Position numbers and translations under genes: made by a program | Notes under the pieces: generated by a model | The model's database searches: none | The model's input: only the letters and a program-made list of their open reading frames with translations | What the model was told of the DNA's origin: nothing | NCBI GenBank assembly: GCA_030643245.1 | Contig: DAOWME010000005.1 | Location: 1 to 31,608, forward strand | Length of the DNA stretch: 31,608 nucleotides | Origin: Deltaproteobacteria bacterium | GTDB taxonomy: Bacteria > Desulfobacterota > UBA8473 | Direction of reading: 5' to 3' | Shown: positions 16,580 to 23,384 of the stretch, piece by piece | Position numbering within the stretch: the stretch's first letter is position 1 | How the letters are laid out: every line of letters begins with the position of its first letter

Positions 16580-17776
16580 TTATAGACCTGCGATGCAAAC
16601 GCTTATGAGGTTCATAGCCGGAAAACCACCCATGTTGTGTGTAAGCCCAACCTTGGGATCCTTTATCTGTCTGTCTCCTGCTTTTCCCTGGATCTGTTTA
16701 TACACCTCATACATCATCCGCAACCCCGAGGCGCCGATAGGGTGACCGAAACATTTCAATCCGCCGTCAGGTTGGCATGGGATCTTCCCGTCCAGTTCAA
16801 AGAAACCGTCCCTCACATCGTCCGCTGCTTTGCCTCTCGGTGATATCTGCAAGTCTTCGTAAGTCACGAGCTCTGTAATAGAGAAACAGTCATGGACTTC
16901 CATCAGACTTATTTCTTCTCTCGGGTTCTTTATCCCTGCCTCCTCATATGCCCTTGCCCCGCACCGGGTAGCTGTCTCAATATAAGTTCCGTCCCACTTT
17001 GTGTACATCATCTCCTCTCCAGAACTGATGGCGATCTGGAGGGCCTTGACATAGACAGGGTCGGGCCTGAAGCTCTTGGCCACATCAGCACTGCAAACAA
17101 TGGCCGCGGCAGCTCCGTCACTCACACCGCAGCAGTCAAAGAGACCGAGAGGCCACGCGATCATAGGGGCCTTCAATATCTGCTCCTCTGTCACCTCCGA
17201 TCTCAGGTGGGCTTTTGGGTTCTTTACTCCATTCGCGTGACTTTTTTGAGATACTCTTGCCAATATTTTCTTGCCCTCATCCGGGTCAATGCCGTACTTC
17301 GCAAAGTACCTTGTGGCCATCATGGCAAACCCGCCCGGCGCGGTCATGCCAGGCATGATGAGTCTGTTCTTTGTGCCCATAAGGTTGGCCATCTCAGGAA
17401 GGCCGCCGTAACCGGTATCCTTCAGTTTTTCACAACCCAGTGCCAGGCATATATCGTATGCGCCTGAGGCAACGGCGTAAGCGGCCCCTCTTAACGCCTC
17501 CGAACCCGTGGCACAAAAGTTCTCAACCCTGGTCACAGGGAGGAAGGGCAGTTTAAGCGCTAAACTTAAAGGTGTCGCCGCCTTTCCCACATTCACCTCG
17601 TCAAAACATGATCCGTACCAGGCCGCCTGGATTTCCTTCCTGTCTATCCCGGCATCCTCAATGCATTCCTTAAATGCTTCCACTATTAGGTCTTCCGACC
17701 CCATATCCCAGCGCTCACCGAACTTGGTGCAACCCATACCTATGATAGCGACTTTATCTTTTATACCTTCCGCCAT
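16580..17776 (-). CDS. SCP-x-type thiolase family protein (1)
   Basis: Thiolase-fold enzyme of the sterol-carrier-protein-X-like branch, which cleaves or forms 3-ketoacyl-CoAs. The 398-residue protein starts MAEGIKDKVAIIGMGCTKFGERW. Catalytic positions are visible: Cys88 in ENFCATGSEALRGA, His295 in VHDCFSITE (the HDCF motif of this branch) and His345 in GHPIGASG. The C-terminal second Cys of classical thiolases is replaced by the HNMGGFPAMN segment, as is usual for SCP-x types. The start was moved from 17827 to ATG 17776, which has AAAGGAGG 5 nt upstream. It follows the HMG-CoA-synthase/DUF35 fusion, whose OB domain may act with it. Confidence 0.9.
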   Translation of the reverse strand: MAEGIKDKVAIIGMGCTKFGERWDMGSEDLIVEAFKECIEDAGIDRKEIQAAWYGSCFDEVNVGKAATPLSLALKLPFLPVTRVENFCATGSEALRGAAYAVASGAYDICLALGCEKLKDTGYGGLPEMANLMGTKNRLIMPGMTAPGGFAMMATRYFAKYGIDPDEGKKILARVSQKSHANGVKNPKAHLRSEVTEEQILKAPMIAWPLGLFDCCGVSDGAAAAIVCSADVAKSFRPDPVYVKALQIAISSGEEMMYTKWDGTYIETATRCGARAYEEAGIKNPREEISLMEVHDCFSITELVTYEDLQISPRGKAADDVRDGFFELDGKIPCQPDGGLKCFGHPIGASGLRMMYEVYKQIQGKAGDRQIKDPKVGLTHNMGGFPAMNLISVCIAGL

Positions 17777-17918
17777 TTCTGCCTCCTTTTGTGTATTACA
17801 TTTAAGGGTTTCTCTCCCGATTCCCATTGGGGATCATCAGTGCGTCGTCATTCAGAATTGAACGGAAGAGATATCCCCATGACCGATGATGATAAGCCCG
17901 CTGAAACGGGACTAAATT

Positions 17919-19367
17919 TTAGTCAATGATAGGGACCATTTTCCAAAAGTAACCATGGATGCCCTTCTCTTCATCGACATACTTCCTCCGGAAACTCATC
18001 TCTACGGGCATGTCGACCTTAACGGATTCCAGGTCAGCGTCAGTCAAATCAAACCAGTACCTCCCCCCGCCCTCGAAATTATTGAACCCATAGAGTGCAG
18101 GAGGGTTAATGCTGTATGCCAGGCTGTCCGCAGTGTAGGTGAAGAGGGTGCCCTTCTTGTCCGAAAAACGGTAGTCCTCCATCTGGTCCATAGCCAGGCA
18201 GTCGGGGTTCACACAAATCCTTTGGGACGGAAATTGCGGGGTCCCGCAGCTCTTGCATTTCGATCCGCAAAGACCGAGAACCTGTTTGCGGCTCCTCCAG
18301 AGCTCTGACAAGGCGGTCGGGGCCATGATCTCCCCACGAATTCCCTTCTCTATGGGAAGTGTGTCGCGAAAGCTTACAGCCTTGTTGTAACTCTTCAACT
18401 CTCTTTTGGCGGCAAGATGCTTCTTGACCCCTCTTCTATTGCCCCTTATATTTTCTATCTCGTCGGTTACCTTGAATAACAAAGCCTCGCTGCCGTTGCC
18501 AAAGCTTGTAATAATGATGTTGTCACCCGGCTTGGCATCCTCGAGCGCGGCAACGAGCAAGAGTAACGGATTGCTCGTCCCCGTATAGCCTACCTTATCG
18601 ATCATGGGGTCCTGTACCTGGGCGGGATCCAACCCCAAATTCCTCCCGATACCCTTGTGGTCACCGGCATAGAGGCAGGGATAAGCTACTTTGGCCACGT
18701 CCTTCGTCTCGAGCCCGCATTTCTTGAGTACGCCGGAAATGGACTCGATGATGAATTTCTTATAACCCACGTCCCGGATAAACCTGTCTTCCCACTGGCG
18801 GTCAAATTTCTGACCGTCTCCTTTCCAGTGGTCTATGAAATCATAAGAGACCGAACACGAATCTTCCAGGGTGGCGACGACTCCGCTATCGCCGAATATT
18901 ACGGATGCCGCGGCATCCCCGAAGAGCTCCTCCTGGGCGCTTCCCGGTTTGCCCACGCGGCAATCAGAAGCACATAGAATGACGTTCTTGAGAGACCCTG
19001 ACTTGACTGCATCACGTGCTGAGAGCAGGGCCGTGGTGCCTGCTTTGAGTGATGCGCCAAAGTCTGCTGTTCGTATGTCTGAACGGAGGTCAAACGCGGT
19101 TGCTATTATCTCGGCAACCTGTCTCTCCTTGTAAGGGGAAGTGGTAGTGGCGAAATAAATAGCATCTATTTCGTCTCTATCTATGCCGGTCAGACAGTCT
19201 ATGCCTGCTGCTACACCCATGGTGACGCTATCTTCATCGAAATTTGCCACTGCTTTTTCACCGCGCATAAAGGTTGCAGGATTCAACCACCCCATGGCCT
19301 TATAGACTATTGAGCGATCCATCCGATACCTTGGAATATATGCGCCGTACGAGGTTATACCTACCAT
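17919..19367 (-). CDS. HMG-CoA-synthase-like protein fused to DUF35 zinc/OB domain, catalytic residues replaced
   Basis: 482 residues in two parts. Residues 1-345 have the thiolase-like fold of archaeal-type HMG-CoA synthases (MVGITSYGAYIPRYRMDRS; LFGDAAASVIFGDSG near 148-161; GYTGTSNPLLLLVAALEDAKPGDNIIITSFGNGSEA near 260-295). Residues 365-482 are a DUF35 zinc ribbon (Cys371, Cys374, Cys385, Cys390) plus OB fold. The usual triad appears absent: the nucleophile segment reads ADFGASLKAGT (101-111) with no Cys, the Glu segment reads FATTTSPY, and the His segment reads YPCLYAGDHKG. So HMG-CoA synthesis by the standard mechanism is unlikely; a condensing-enzyme partner or scaffold is possible. 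ATG 19367 follows AAGGAGG. The adjacent downstream gene is a thiolase. Confidence 0.82.
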   Translation of the reverse strand: MVGITSYGAYIPRYRMDRSIVYKAMGWLNPATFMRGEKAVANFDEDSVTMGVAAGIDCLTGIDRDEIDAIYFATTTSPYKERQVAEIIATAFDLRSDIRTADFGASLKAGTTALLSARDAVKSGSLKNVILCASDCRVGKPGSAQEELFGDAAASVIFGDSGVVATLEDSCSVSYDFIDHWKGDGQKFDRQWEDRFIRDVGYKKFIIESISGVLKKCGLETKDVAKVAYPCLYAGDHKGIGRNLGLDPAQVQDPMIDKVGYTGTSNPLLLLVAALEDAKPGDNIIITSFGNGSEALLFKVTDEIENIRGNRRGVKKHLAAKRELKSYNKAVSFRDTLPIEKGIRGEIMAPTALSELWRSRKQVLGLCGSKCKSCGTPQFPSQRICVNPDCLAMDQMEDYRFSDKKGTLFTYTADSLAYSINPPALYGFNNFEGGGRYWFDLTDADLESVKVDMPVEMSFRRKYVDEEKGIHGYFWKMVPIID

Positions 19368-19498
19368 ATTGAAATCCTCCTTCTAATATTGATTGTCCGT
19401 GAAGTCCTCAACGAGAAATCTATACCTAAATATTACTCAGCTTTTACAATTCGCGAAACTCGGGAAAGATACCACCCCCCTTTAATGACACCCCATCC

Positions 19499-19828
19499 TT
19501 ACCAGAAGTCAATTTGGGTAACTGTTTCCTCTTCTTGAAGGATGTTTATAATCTTCCTCCTGGAATCTTCATCCACTATTGGCTCAACCTCTGATAACGG
19601 TCTGCCGGTCTCATCCATTCCATTTTTCCACACAACCACGTATCCCGGTACTATGACATATCTGCAACCAGCGACGCCACAACATGAATTGTCTATTTCA
19701 GCACGGCCTACCACATATAATACTTGTCTTCCGCTGTGATTGAGTGTCTTCTCCTCTTCGGGCAGGTAATATCCCGCTATGGATCTCACTTCGTTGTTCA
19801 AGTCTTCATGGGTATATGTCCGTGTCAC
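19499..19828 (-). CDS. Small conserved-looking unknown protein with CC and C motif
   Basis: A 109-residue soluble protein I do not recognise by function. It has no signal peptide or membrane segment. The notable segment is DNSCCGVAGCRYVIVPGYVV (about 46-65), with three clustered Cys that could bind a metal or cluster or be redox active. The C-terminal part is acidic. GTG 19828 has AAGGGG about 7 nt upstream, which supports translation. It precedes the HMG-CoA-synthase-like gene by 131 nt on the same strand and may be co-transcribed with it. Genes of this type may be lineage-restricted; no function is proposed. Confidence 0.65.
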   Translation of the reverse strand: MTRTYTHEDLNNEVRSIAGYYLPEEEKTLNHSGRQVLYVVGRAEIDNSCCGVAGCRYVIVPGYVVVWKNGMDETGRPLSEVEPIVDEDSRRKIINILQEEETVTQIDFW

Positions 19829-19982
19829 TTCGTTTCCCCTTAAATTAGTCCTCCGACCTCTACGACCTGATGTTGCCTGCGAGACATGCTGGGTGCAACC
19901 GTTCTCCGCAAAGGGAACAACGTTATAGAAGCCCCGGGTAAAGAGCCAATGTCGTTAACCTAAGTTCAGATCAGCGCTCCTT

Positions 19983-20062
19983 TGTCATTTCGAGCAGAAC
20001 GATAAATCTTATTCTGCCTTAATCTCTAGGTTCTCTAGCCGCCAATATTCCTCCAGATGACA
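19983..20062. repeat. Short inverted-repeat element (TGTCATTTCGAG type)
   Basis: TGTCATTTCGAG at 19983-19994 and CTCCAGATGACA at 20051-20062 are imperfect inverted repeats (10 of 12). The TGTCATTTCGAGC...AAATCTT pattern resembles a widespread class of intergenic mobile repeats in several bacterial phyla. Only one copy is in this window, so the boundaries are tentative. Confidence 0.45.
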
Positions 20063-20084
20063 GAACCAAACTCCTCAAGTCTAC

Positions 20085-20330
20085 AATATTGCGACCTGTG
20101 CAGTTGGTCAGGTTTAACGCTTGCCGGCTACTTATTTCGTTTGCTTGTTATAAACTACAATCTGGCATAAGGTTGTATGTGTAATGGGTTTATACGTCTC
20201 TTATGTATATTTGTATGTTGGCCAGTTCCTTACGTATAACAAGCAAACGAAACAAGCAGCCGGCGCTTAACTGTATCATCAAAGCCACTTCAAGAAACCG
20301 GGTTTGTATAACTGCACAGGTCGCAATATT
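20085..20330. repeat. 246-bp palindromic element, family 2, full copy
   Basis: The ends are a perfect 21-bp inverted repeat (20085-20105 and 20310-20330; core GCGACCTGTGCAGTT). A second inverted pair lies inside: 20126-20152 with 20235-20261 (27 bp, two mismatches; core TTTCGTTTGCTTGTTATA). A related partial copy is at 7878-7984. No reading frame of note. The pattern fits a non-autonomous MITE-like element or a nested pair. Confidence 0.85.
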
Positions 20331-20367
20331 GGGTACATATAAGTGATATGCGCAATATGACCGGTAA

Positions 20368-20409
20368 GGCAAGAAACATCCCGTCACAAGAGACGGGATG
20401 TTTCTTGCC
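20368..20409 (-). terminator. Perfect 18-bp stem-loop, probable terminator of the MaoC unit
   Basis: GGCAAGAAACATCCCGTC (20368-20385) pairs perfectly with 20392-20409 across a 6-nt loop. The AAAC/GTTT outer stem gives a T-containing 3' arm on either strand, so it may work in both directions. It lies about 160 nt downstream of the MaoC gene on the minus strand, consistent with termination of that unit. Confidence 0.75.
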
Positions 20410-20566
20410 GTAATAAATTAGAGTGCCAAAACACCACTACAGATAATGACTTCTCTTCTTACGTAGTCAGAGAAGGGTAACGCCAGGGCTGGCAAAGGTA
20501 TGGCTGCTTCTTCATGCAAGCCTGCCAAGCCGAATTGTACCTTCTAAAAGCAAACCTTTCTTGATC

Positions 20567-20998
20567 CTACTTGGACGGTAGGGCAGCCGTTGCATTGCCG
20601 ACTATAACCTTTTCACCCCTTTGATTTTCTGCAATCACGTCGATGTCTATGCAGTTCTCTCCACCCTCTGAATATTTCTTGGTTACTGCCCCTTTGACTG
20701 TTATGACATCCTTCGGCAGAGTCACCGACCTGAAGTTCACCCCGAATTTCTTCAAGGCTTTATGCCCAACCCAATTCGTAACACCACGCCCGGTAAGGGC
20801 CATGCTGAGCATACCATGTCCGATAACCCCCCCGAAGCCTGCCTTCTCTCCATAGGCGTGAACCGTATGGAGCGGGTTGAAGTCGCCGGAGGCCCCTGCA
20901 TACACAACAAACTGTAACTCTGCAAGGGGGTCTGTAACAAATTCCGGCATATTATCCCCTACATTAACATCTTCAAAGAACACTTCTCTTCCTGCCAT
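20567..20998 (-). CDS. MaoC-type hydratase, catalytic half (HadB-like)
   Basis: Hot-dog-fold (R)-specific enoyl-CoA hydratase/dehydratase half. The 143-residue protein carries the hydratase-2 motif in YAGASGDFNPLHTVHAYGEKAGFGGVIGHGML with catalytic Asp39 and His44. It starts at ATG 20998 after AGAGGTG. The upstream gene (30-nt gap) encodes the complementary N-terminal MaoC half; in mycobacterial HadAB and related enzymes such halves form a heterodimer where this subunit supplies the catalytic residues. Here it likely adds water to (or removes it from) an intermediate of the island's pathway. Substrate unknown. Confidence 0.9.
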   Translation of the reverse strand: MAGREVFFEDVNVGDNMPEFVTDPLAELQFVVYAGASGDFNPLHTVHAYGEKAGFGGVIGHGMLSMALTGRGVTNWVGHKALKKFGVNFRSVTLPKDVITVKGAVTKKYSEGGENCIDIDVIAENQRGEKVIVGNATAALPSK

Positions 20999-21028
20999 GG
21001 TTTCACCTCTTTTCTCTTAGATCCTATC

Positions 21029-21475
21029 TTAGCTCGTCTGTATCAAAGTACTCGTGTCTACCAAAACCTTTTCCCCGTTCTGATTGGTGTAGGTCGTTTC
21101 GAGAACGATAAATTCCATCGTCCCTCCCTTACCGGATTTTTCAAAGATATTGCCGATCTTGGTTTTTCCTGTTACAGTATCTCCCGGTTTGACAGGTTTA
21201 ATATACTCATATTCCTGTCCACCGTGAAGCATCTTCGCCATATTGATCTTGAGGTCGGCGATAACCTTTAACATCGTTCCCCCGAACATAGCGAAGACCG
21301 TCGGGAATGTCGGCGGAAGAGCCAACCCCTCAAAACCTTCATCTTTAGCTGCCCTTTCGTTATAAAAAACAGGGCTCTTGTCTCCTATGGCATTTGCAAA
21401 TTCCCTTATTTTCCCCTTTTCCACGTCAAAAGTTGACTCTGGATACTCTTTTCCCACCATGTTTTTATCTACCAT
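21029..21475 (-). CDS. MaoC N-terminal-type dehydratase subunit (HadA-like)
   Basis: FAS1-like/MaoC_dehydrat_N hot-dog subunit, 148 residues. Typical segments are MVGKEYPESTFDVEKGKIREFANAIGDKSPVFYNERAAKDEGFEGLALPPTFPTVF and LHGGQEYEYIKPVKPGDTVTGKTKI. It lacks the D-x-N-P-x-H motif of the catalytic half, as usual for the substrate-binding partner. The ATG at 21475 has AAAGGAGGTG upstream. It directly precedes the catalytic half, so the two probably form a heterodimer. Upstream lies the family 1 repeat at 21504-21694, which separates this pair from the D-2-hydroxyacid dehydrogenase. Confidence 0.88.
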   Translation of the reverse strand: MVDKNMVGKEYPESTFDVEKGKIREFANAIGDKSPVFYNERAAKDEGFEGLALPPTFPTVFAMFGGTMLKVIADLKINMAKMLHGGQEYEYIKPVKPGDTVTGKTKIGNIFEKSGKGGTMEFIVLETTYTNQNGEKVLVDTSTLIQTS

Positions 21476-21503
21476 TTAGGTCACCTCCTTTTGATTGTCT
21501 AGA

Positions 21504-21694
21504 TAGTGTCCATCCATAAATGGACTTCTTGAGAAAAGGGCACGAGTTGGTTTCCAATTCAGAAATGAGCAATTTTTTCTCTGAGCAAGGCCGCACGACG
21601 GTTTTCGCCGAGGCGTACATAATCGTACGTCGCAGGCGGAAACCGGAGGAGAACGCAGCTCAGGGGAAAAAGGGCCATTTCTGGATGGAAACTA
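21504..21694. repeat. Palindromic MITE-like repeat, family 1, copy 2
   Basis: Terminal inverted repeats: TAGTGTCCATCCATAAATGG (21504-21523) and CCATTTCTGGATGGAAACTA (21675-21694), 18 of 20 matching. Part 21556-21694 is nearly identical to 1-139. The flanking hexamer TAGATA occurs on both sides (21500-21505 and 21693-21698), consistent with a target duplication of 2 to 6 bp. A further family 1 end (GTGCCCATCCAT, 21699-21710) follows immediately, suggesting a second decayed or nested copy. The rest of 21711-21892 contains no gene I can support. Confidence 0.88.
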
Positions 21695-21892
21695 GATAGT
21701 GCCCATCCATACATATAGAACTGTAAAGTTATAAAGAACGTAAATTATTGGAAAGACCTGCGCCGCAAAATCTTCACAAACAAACTATTTGCTAACACAG
21801 ATGATTGTTTAAAGCAAGAAAAAAATCCACGTTCGGACAAATCCTGTCACACAGGTGGACGGACATAGTGAATATATTCTCAACCAACGGCC

Positions 21893-22918
21893 CTATTTTC
21901 CCCACTTCTGATGGTATTTCTCCTTCACATCGGGGTTGAGCAAGCCGACAGGCCATTCTCCCTTGAAAACCCGGATTATCTCTTTAGCTGGACGAACAAG
22001 GAGCTCTCCAAAAGCAGTTGGCGAAAAGTGGGCAGAATGAGCGGTGATAATGAAGTTGTCCAGGGTAAGCAAAGGGTCATCCTGGTTTATGGGTTCCGGC
22101 TCGCTTACGTCGGCCCCTGCCCCGGCGATAACTCCCTCTTTAAGAGCAGTATATAAGGCCTGTCCGTCAACAACGCCACCTCGCGCTGTATTTACCAGAT
22201 GAGCGGTAGGCTTCATCTTTTTCAGTTCCTCAAGTCCCAACATGTGTTCTGTTTCTGAGGTGAAGGCGCTGTGGAGTGAGAGGATATCCGACTCTTTCAG
22301 CAACTGATCTAAGTCCACTTGTTCCACACCCATTTCTTTGAACATACCCTCCGGGATGTAAGGGTCATAGGCGATAATTCTCATCCCAAAGCCCTTCGCC
22401 TTTGGAACCAGCGTCCGGGGGATACGACCGAAACCTAGAAGCCCTAAAGTCTGTCCTTTCAACCTCGTCATCTTCGGCCAAACTTCCTTCTGTATATCCG
22501 GATCCGGTTCTTGCTTCCACCCGCCAGCCTTGACAGTGTCATTCAATATGACGATCCTTCTCGTGCATGCTAGGATAAGTGCCATGGCGTGGTCCGAGAC
22601 CTCTTCCAGACAGTAATCGGGTATGTTGGCCGCCAGGATGCCATGCTCAGTGGCCGCCGCCACATCGAGTTGATCATAACCTATGCCCATGCTCTGAATA
22701 AACCTGCACTTTGTTAGCTTCTCAATCACCTTCCTGGAAAAGGGTTGAAAAGTACCGACCCCAATAATCGCGTCAGCATCATGGGCGGTGTCGATTATCT
22801 CATCCTCGGTCATGGATGCTCTCTTTACGACCTGTACATCAAGCCCTGCCTCTTGTATCAGTTTTTGATAATCGGGACTCCCGGGGATTTCAAAGACCTG
22901 AGCTACCTTAAGACCCAT
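21893..22918 (-). CDS. D-isomer-specific 2-hydroxyacid dehydrogenase family protein
   Basis: NAD(P)-dependent oxidoreductase of the phosphoglycerate dehydrogenase/CtBP-like family, 341 residues. Catalytic residues are present: Arg246 in VNTARGGVVDG, Glu275 (with Asp270) in DVSEPEP and His294 in ITAHSAHF. The dinucleotide loop reads LGFGRIPRTL (161-170), so the third Gly of the usual GxGxxG is Pro167; this is unusual and may alter cofactor binding. ATG 22918 follows AAAGGAGG. It lies 57 nt downstream of the DUF35 gene in the same transcriptional direction, so it probably belongs to the thiolase operon. The substrate could be a hydroxyacid or its CoA-free product; not assignable. Confidence 0.88.
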   Translation of the reverse strand: MGLKVAQVFEIPGSPDYQKLIQEAGLDVQVVKRASMTEDEIIDTAHDADAIIGVGTFQPFSRKVIEKLTKCRFIQSMGIGYDQLDVAAATEHGILAANIPDYCLEEVSDHAMALILACTRRIVILNDTVKAGGWKQEPDPDIQKEVWPKMTRLKGQTLGLLGFGRIPRTLVPKAKGFGMRIIAYDPYIPEGMFKEMGVEQVDLDQLLKESDILSLHSAFTSETEHMLGLEELKKMKPTAHLVNTARGGVVDGQALYTALKEGVIAGAGADVSEPEPINQDDPLLTLDNFIITAHSAHFSPTAFGELLVRPAKEIIRVFKGEWPVGLLNPDVKEKYHQKWGK

Positions 22919-22975
22919 TTTCAGTTCCTCCTTTCTAGTTTAAATACGTTAACTTCAGCTCCGGCCGGCTCTCAC

Positions 22976-23380
22976 TCAATCCTGGAGCCTGAAAGCCAGT
23001 GCTACCCCATCTCCTGCTGAAAACTTGTCGCCTTTTACTACCTTGTGGCCGGTTGTCACTTTTTTTCCTATGAGATCCATGCCGGCCTTATCAGGATCAA
23101 GATCGACGATATTGCCCATTACCCAGGGCCCTTCATCGAGTTCCACCATTCCAACTATGTAAGGACCTTCAAACCCTTCCGGAGGCACACGTATCACAGT
23201 AAAAGTCCTTATCTCTCCTTTGCCGCTTATCTCAACTATGTCCATGTCCTCACTGGTGCATTCCAGACAGACCTTTTTGGGCGGTACTGTGTATGCGCCA
23301 CACTTGTTACATTTAAGTCCCAGAAATTTACCGCCGATCAAAGCCTCTTTGTACTTTTCGTATGTCAATTTGTATTCCAC
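22976..23380 (-). CDS. DUF35 zinc-ribbon/OB-fold protein, thiolase partner
   Basis: Small acyl-CoA-binding type protein of 134 residues. An N-terminal helix (YKLTYEKYKEALIGGKFLG) is followed by a zinc ribbon (GLKCNKCG, then KVCLECTSED) and an OB fold (GKGEIRTFTVIRVPPEGFEGPYIVGMVELDEGPWVMGNIV). In anaerobic toluene degradation BbsA, a DUF35 protein, forms a complex with thiolase BbsB; the same pairing is expected here. The start was set at GTG 23380, with AGGAGG inside the end of the thiolase gene (the thiolase stop lies 4 nt before it), so translation is coupled. The longer frame to 23431 would overlap the thiolase. Confidence 0.9.
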   Translation of the reverse strand: MEYKLTYEKYKEALIGGKFLGLKCNKCGAYTVPPKKVCLECTSEDMDIVEISGKGEIRTFTVIRVPPEGFEGPYIVGMVELDEGPWVMGNIVDLDPDKAGMDLIGKKVTTGHKVVKGDKFSAGDGVALAFRLQD

Positions 23381-23384
23381 TTCC

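Larger units (their letters stand above)
19829..20566. other. 738-nt gene-free region filled with repeats
   Basis: No reading frame is supported. It contains an 80-bp inverted-repeat element (19983-20062), the 246-bp family 2 palindrome (20085-20330) and an 18-bp perfect terminator-like stem (20368-20409). It separates the MaoC pair from the downstream 19499-19828 gene and probably breaks the island into transcription units. Confidence 0.7.

Noticed and set aside
17881..17915. Short CCCG/CGGG stem after the HMG-CoA-synthase-like gene as a terminator
   Set aside because: The stem is only 4-5 bp with no T-run, and the thiolase gene downstream on the same strand argues against termination there.
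17919..19367. Annotation as functional HMG-CoA synthase of a mevalonate pathway
   Set aside because: The catalytic Cys, Glu and His segments are altered, and the organism carries ispE of the MEP pathway, so a mevalonate role is not supported.
19829..20566. CRISPR array or phage attachment site
   Set aside because: The repeats are inverted pairs that occur once or twice, not regularly spaced direct repeats, and no cas or integrase gene is near.
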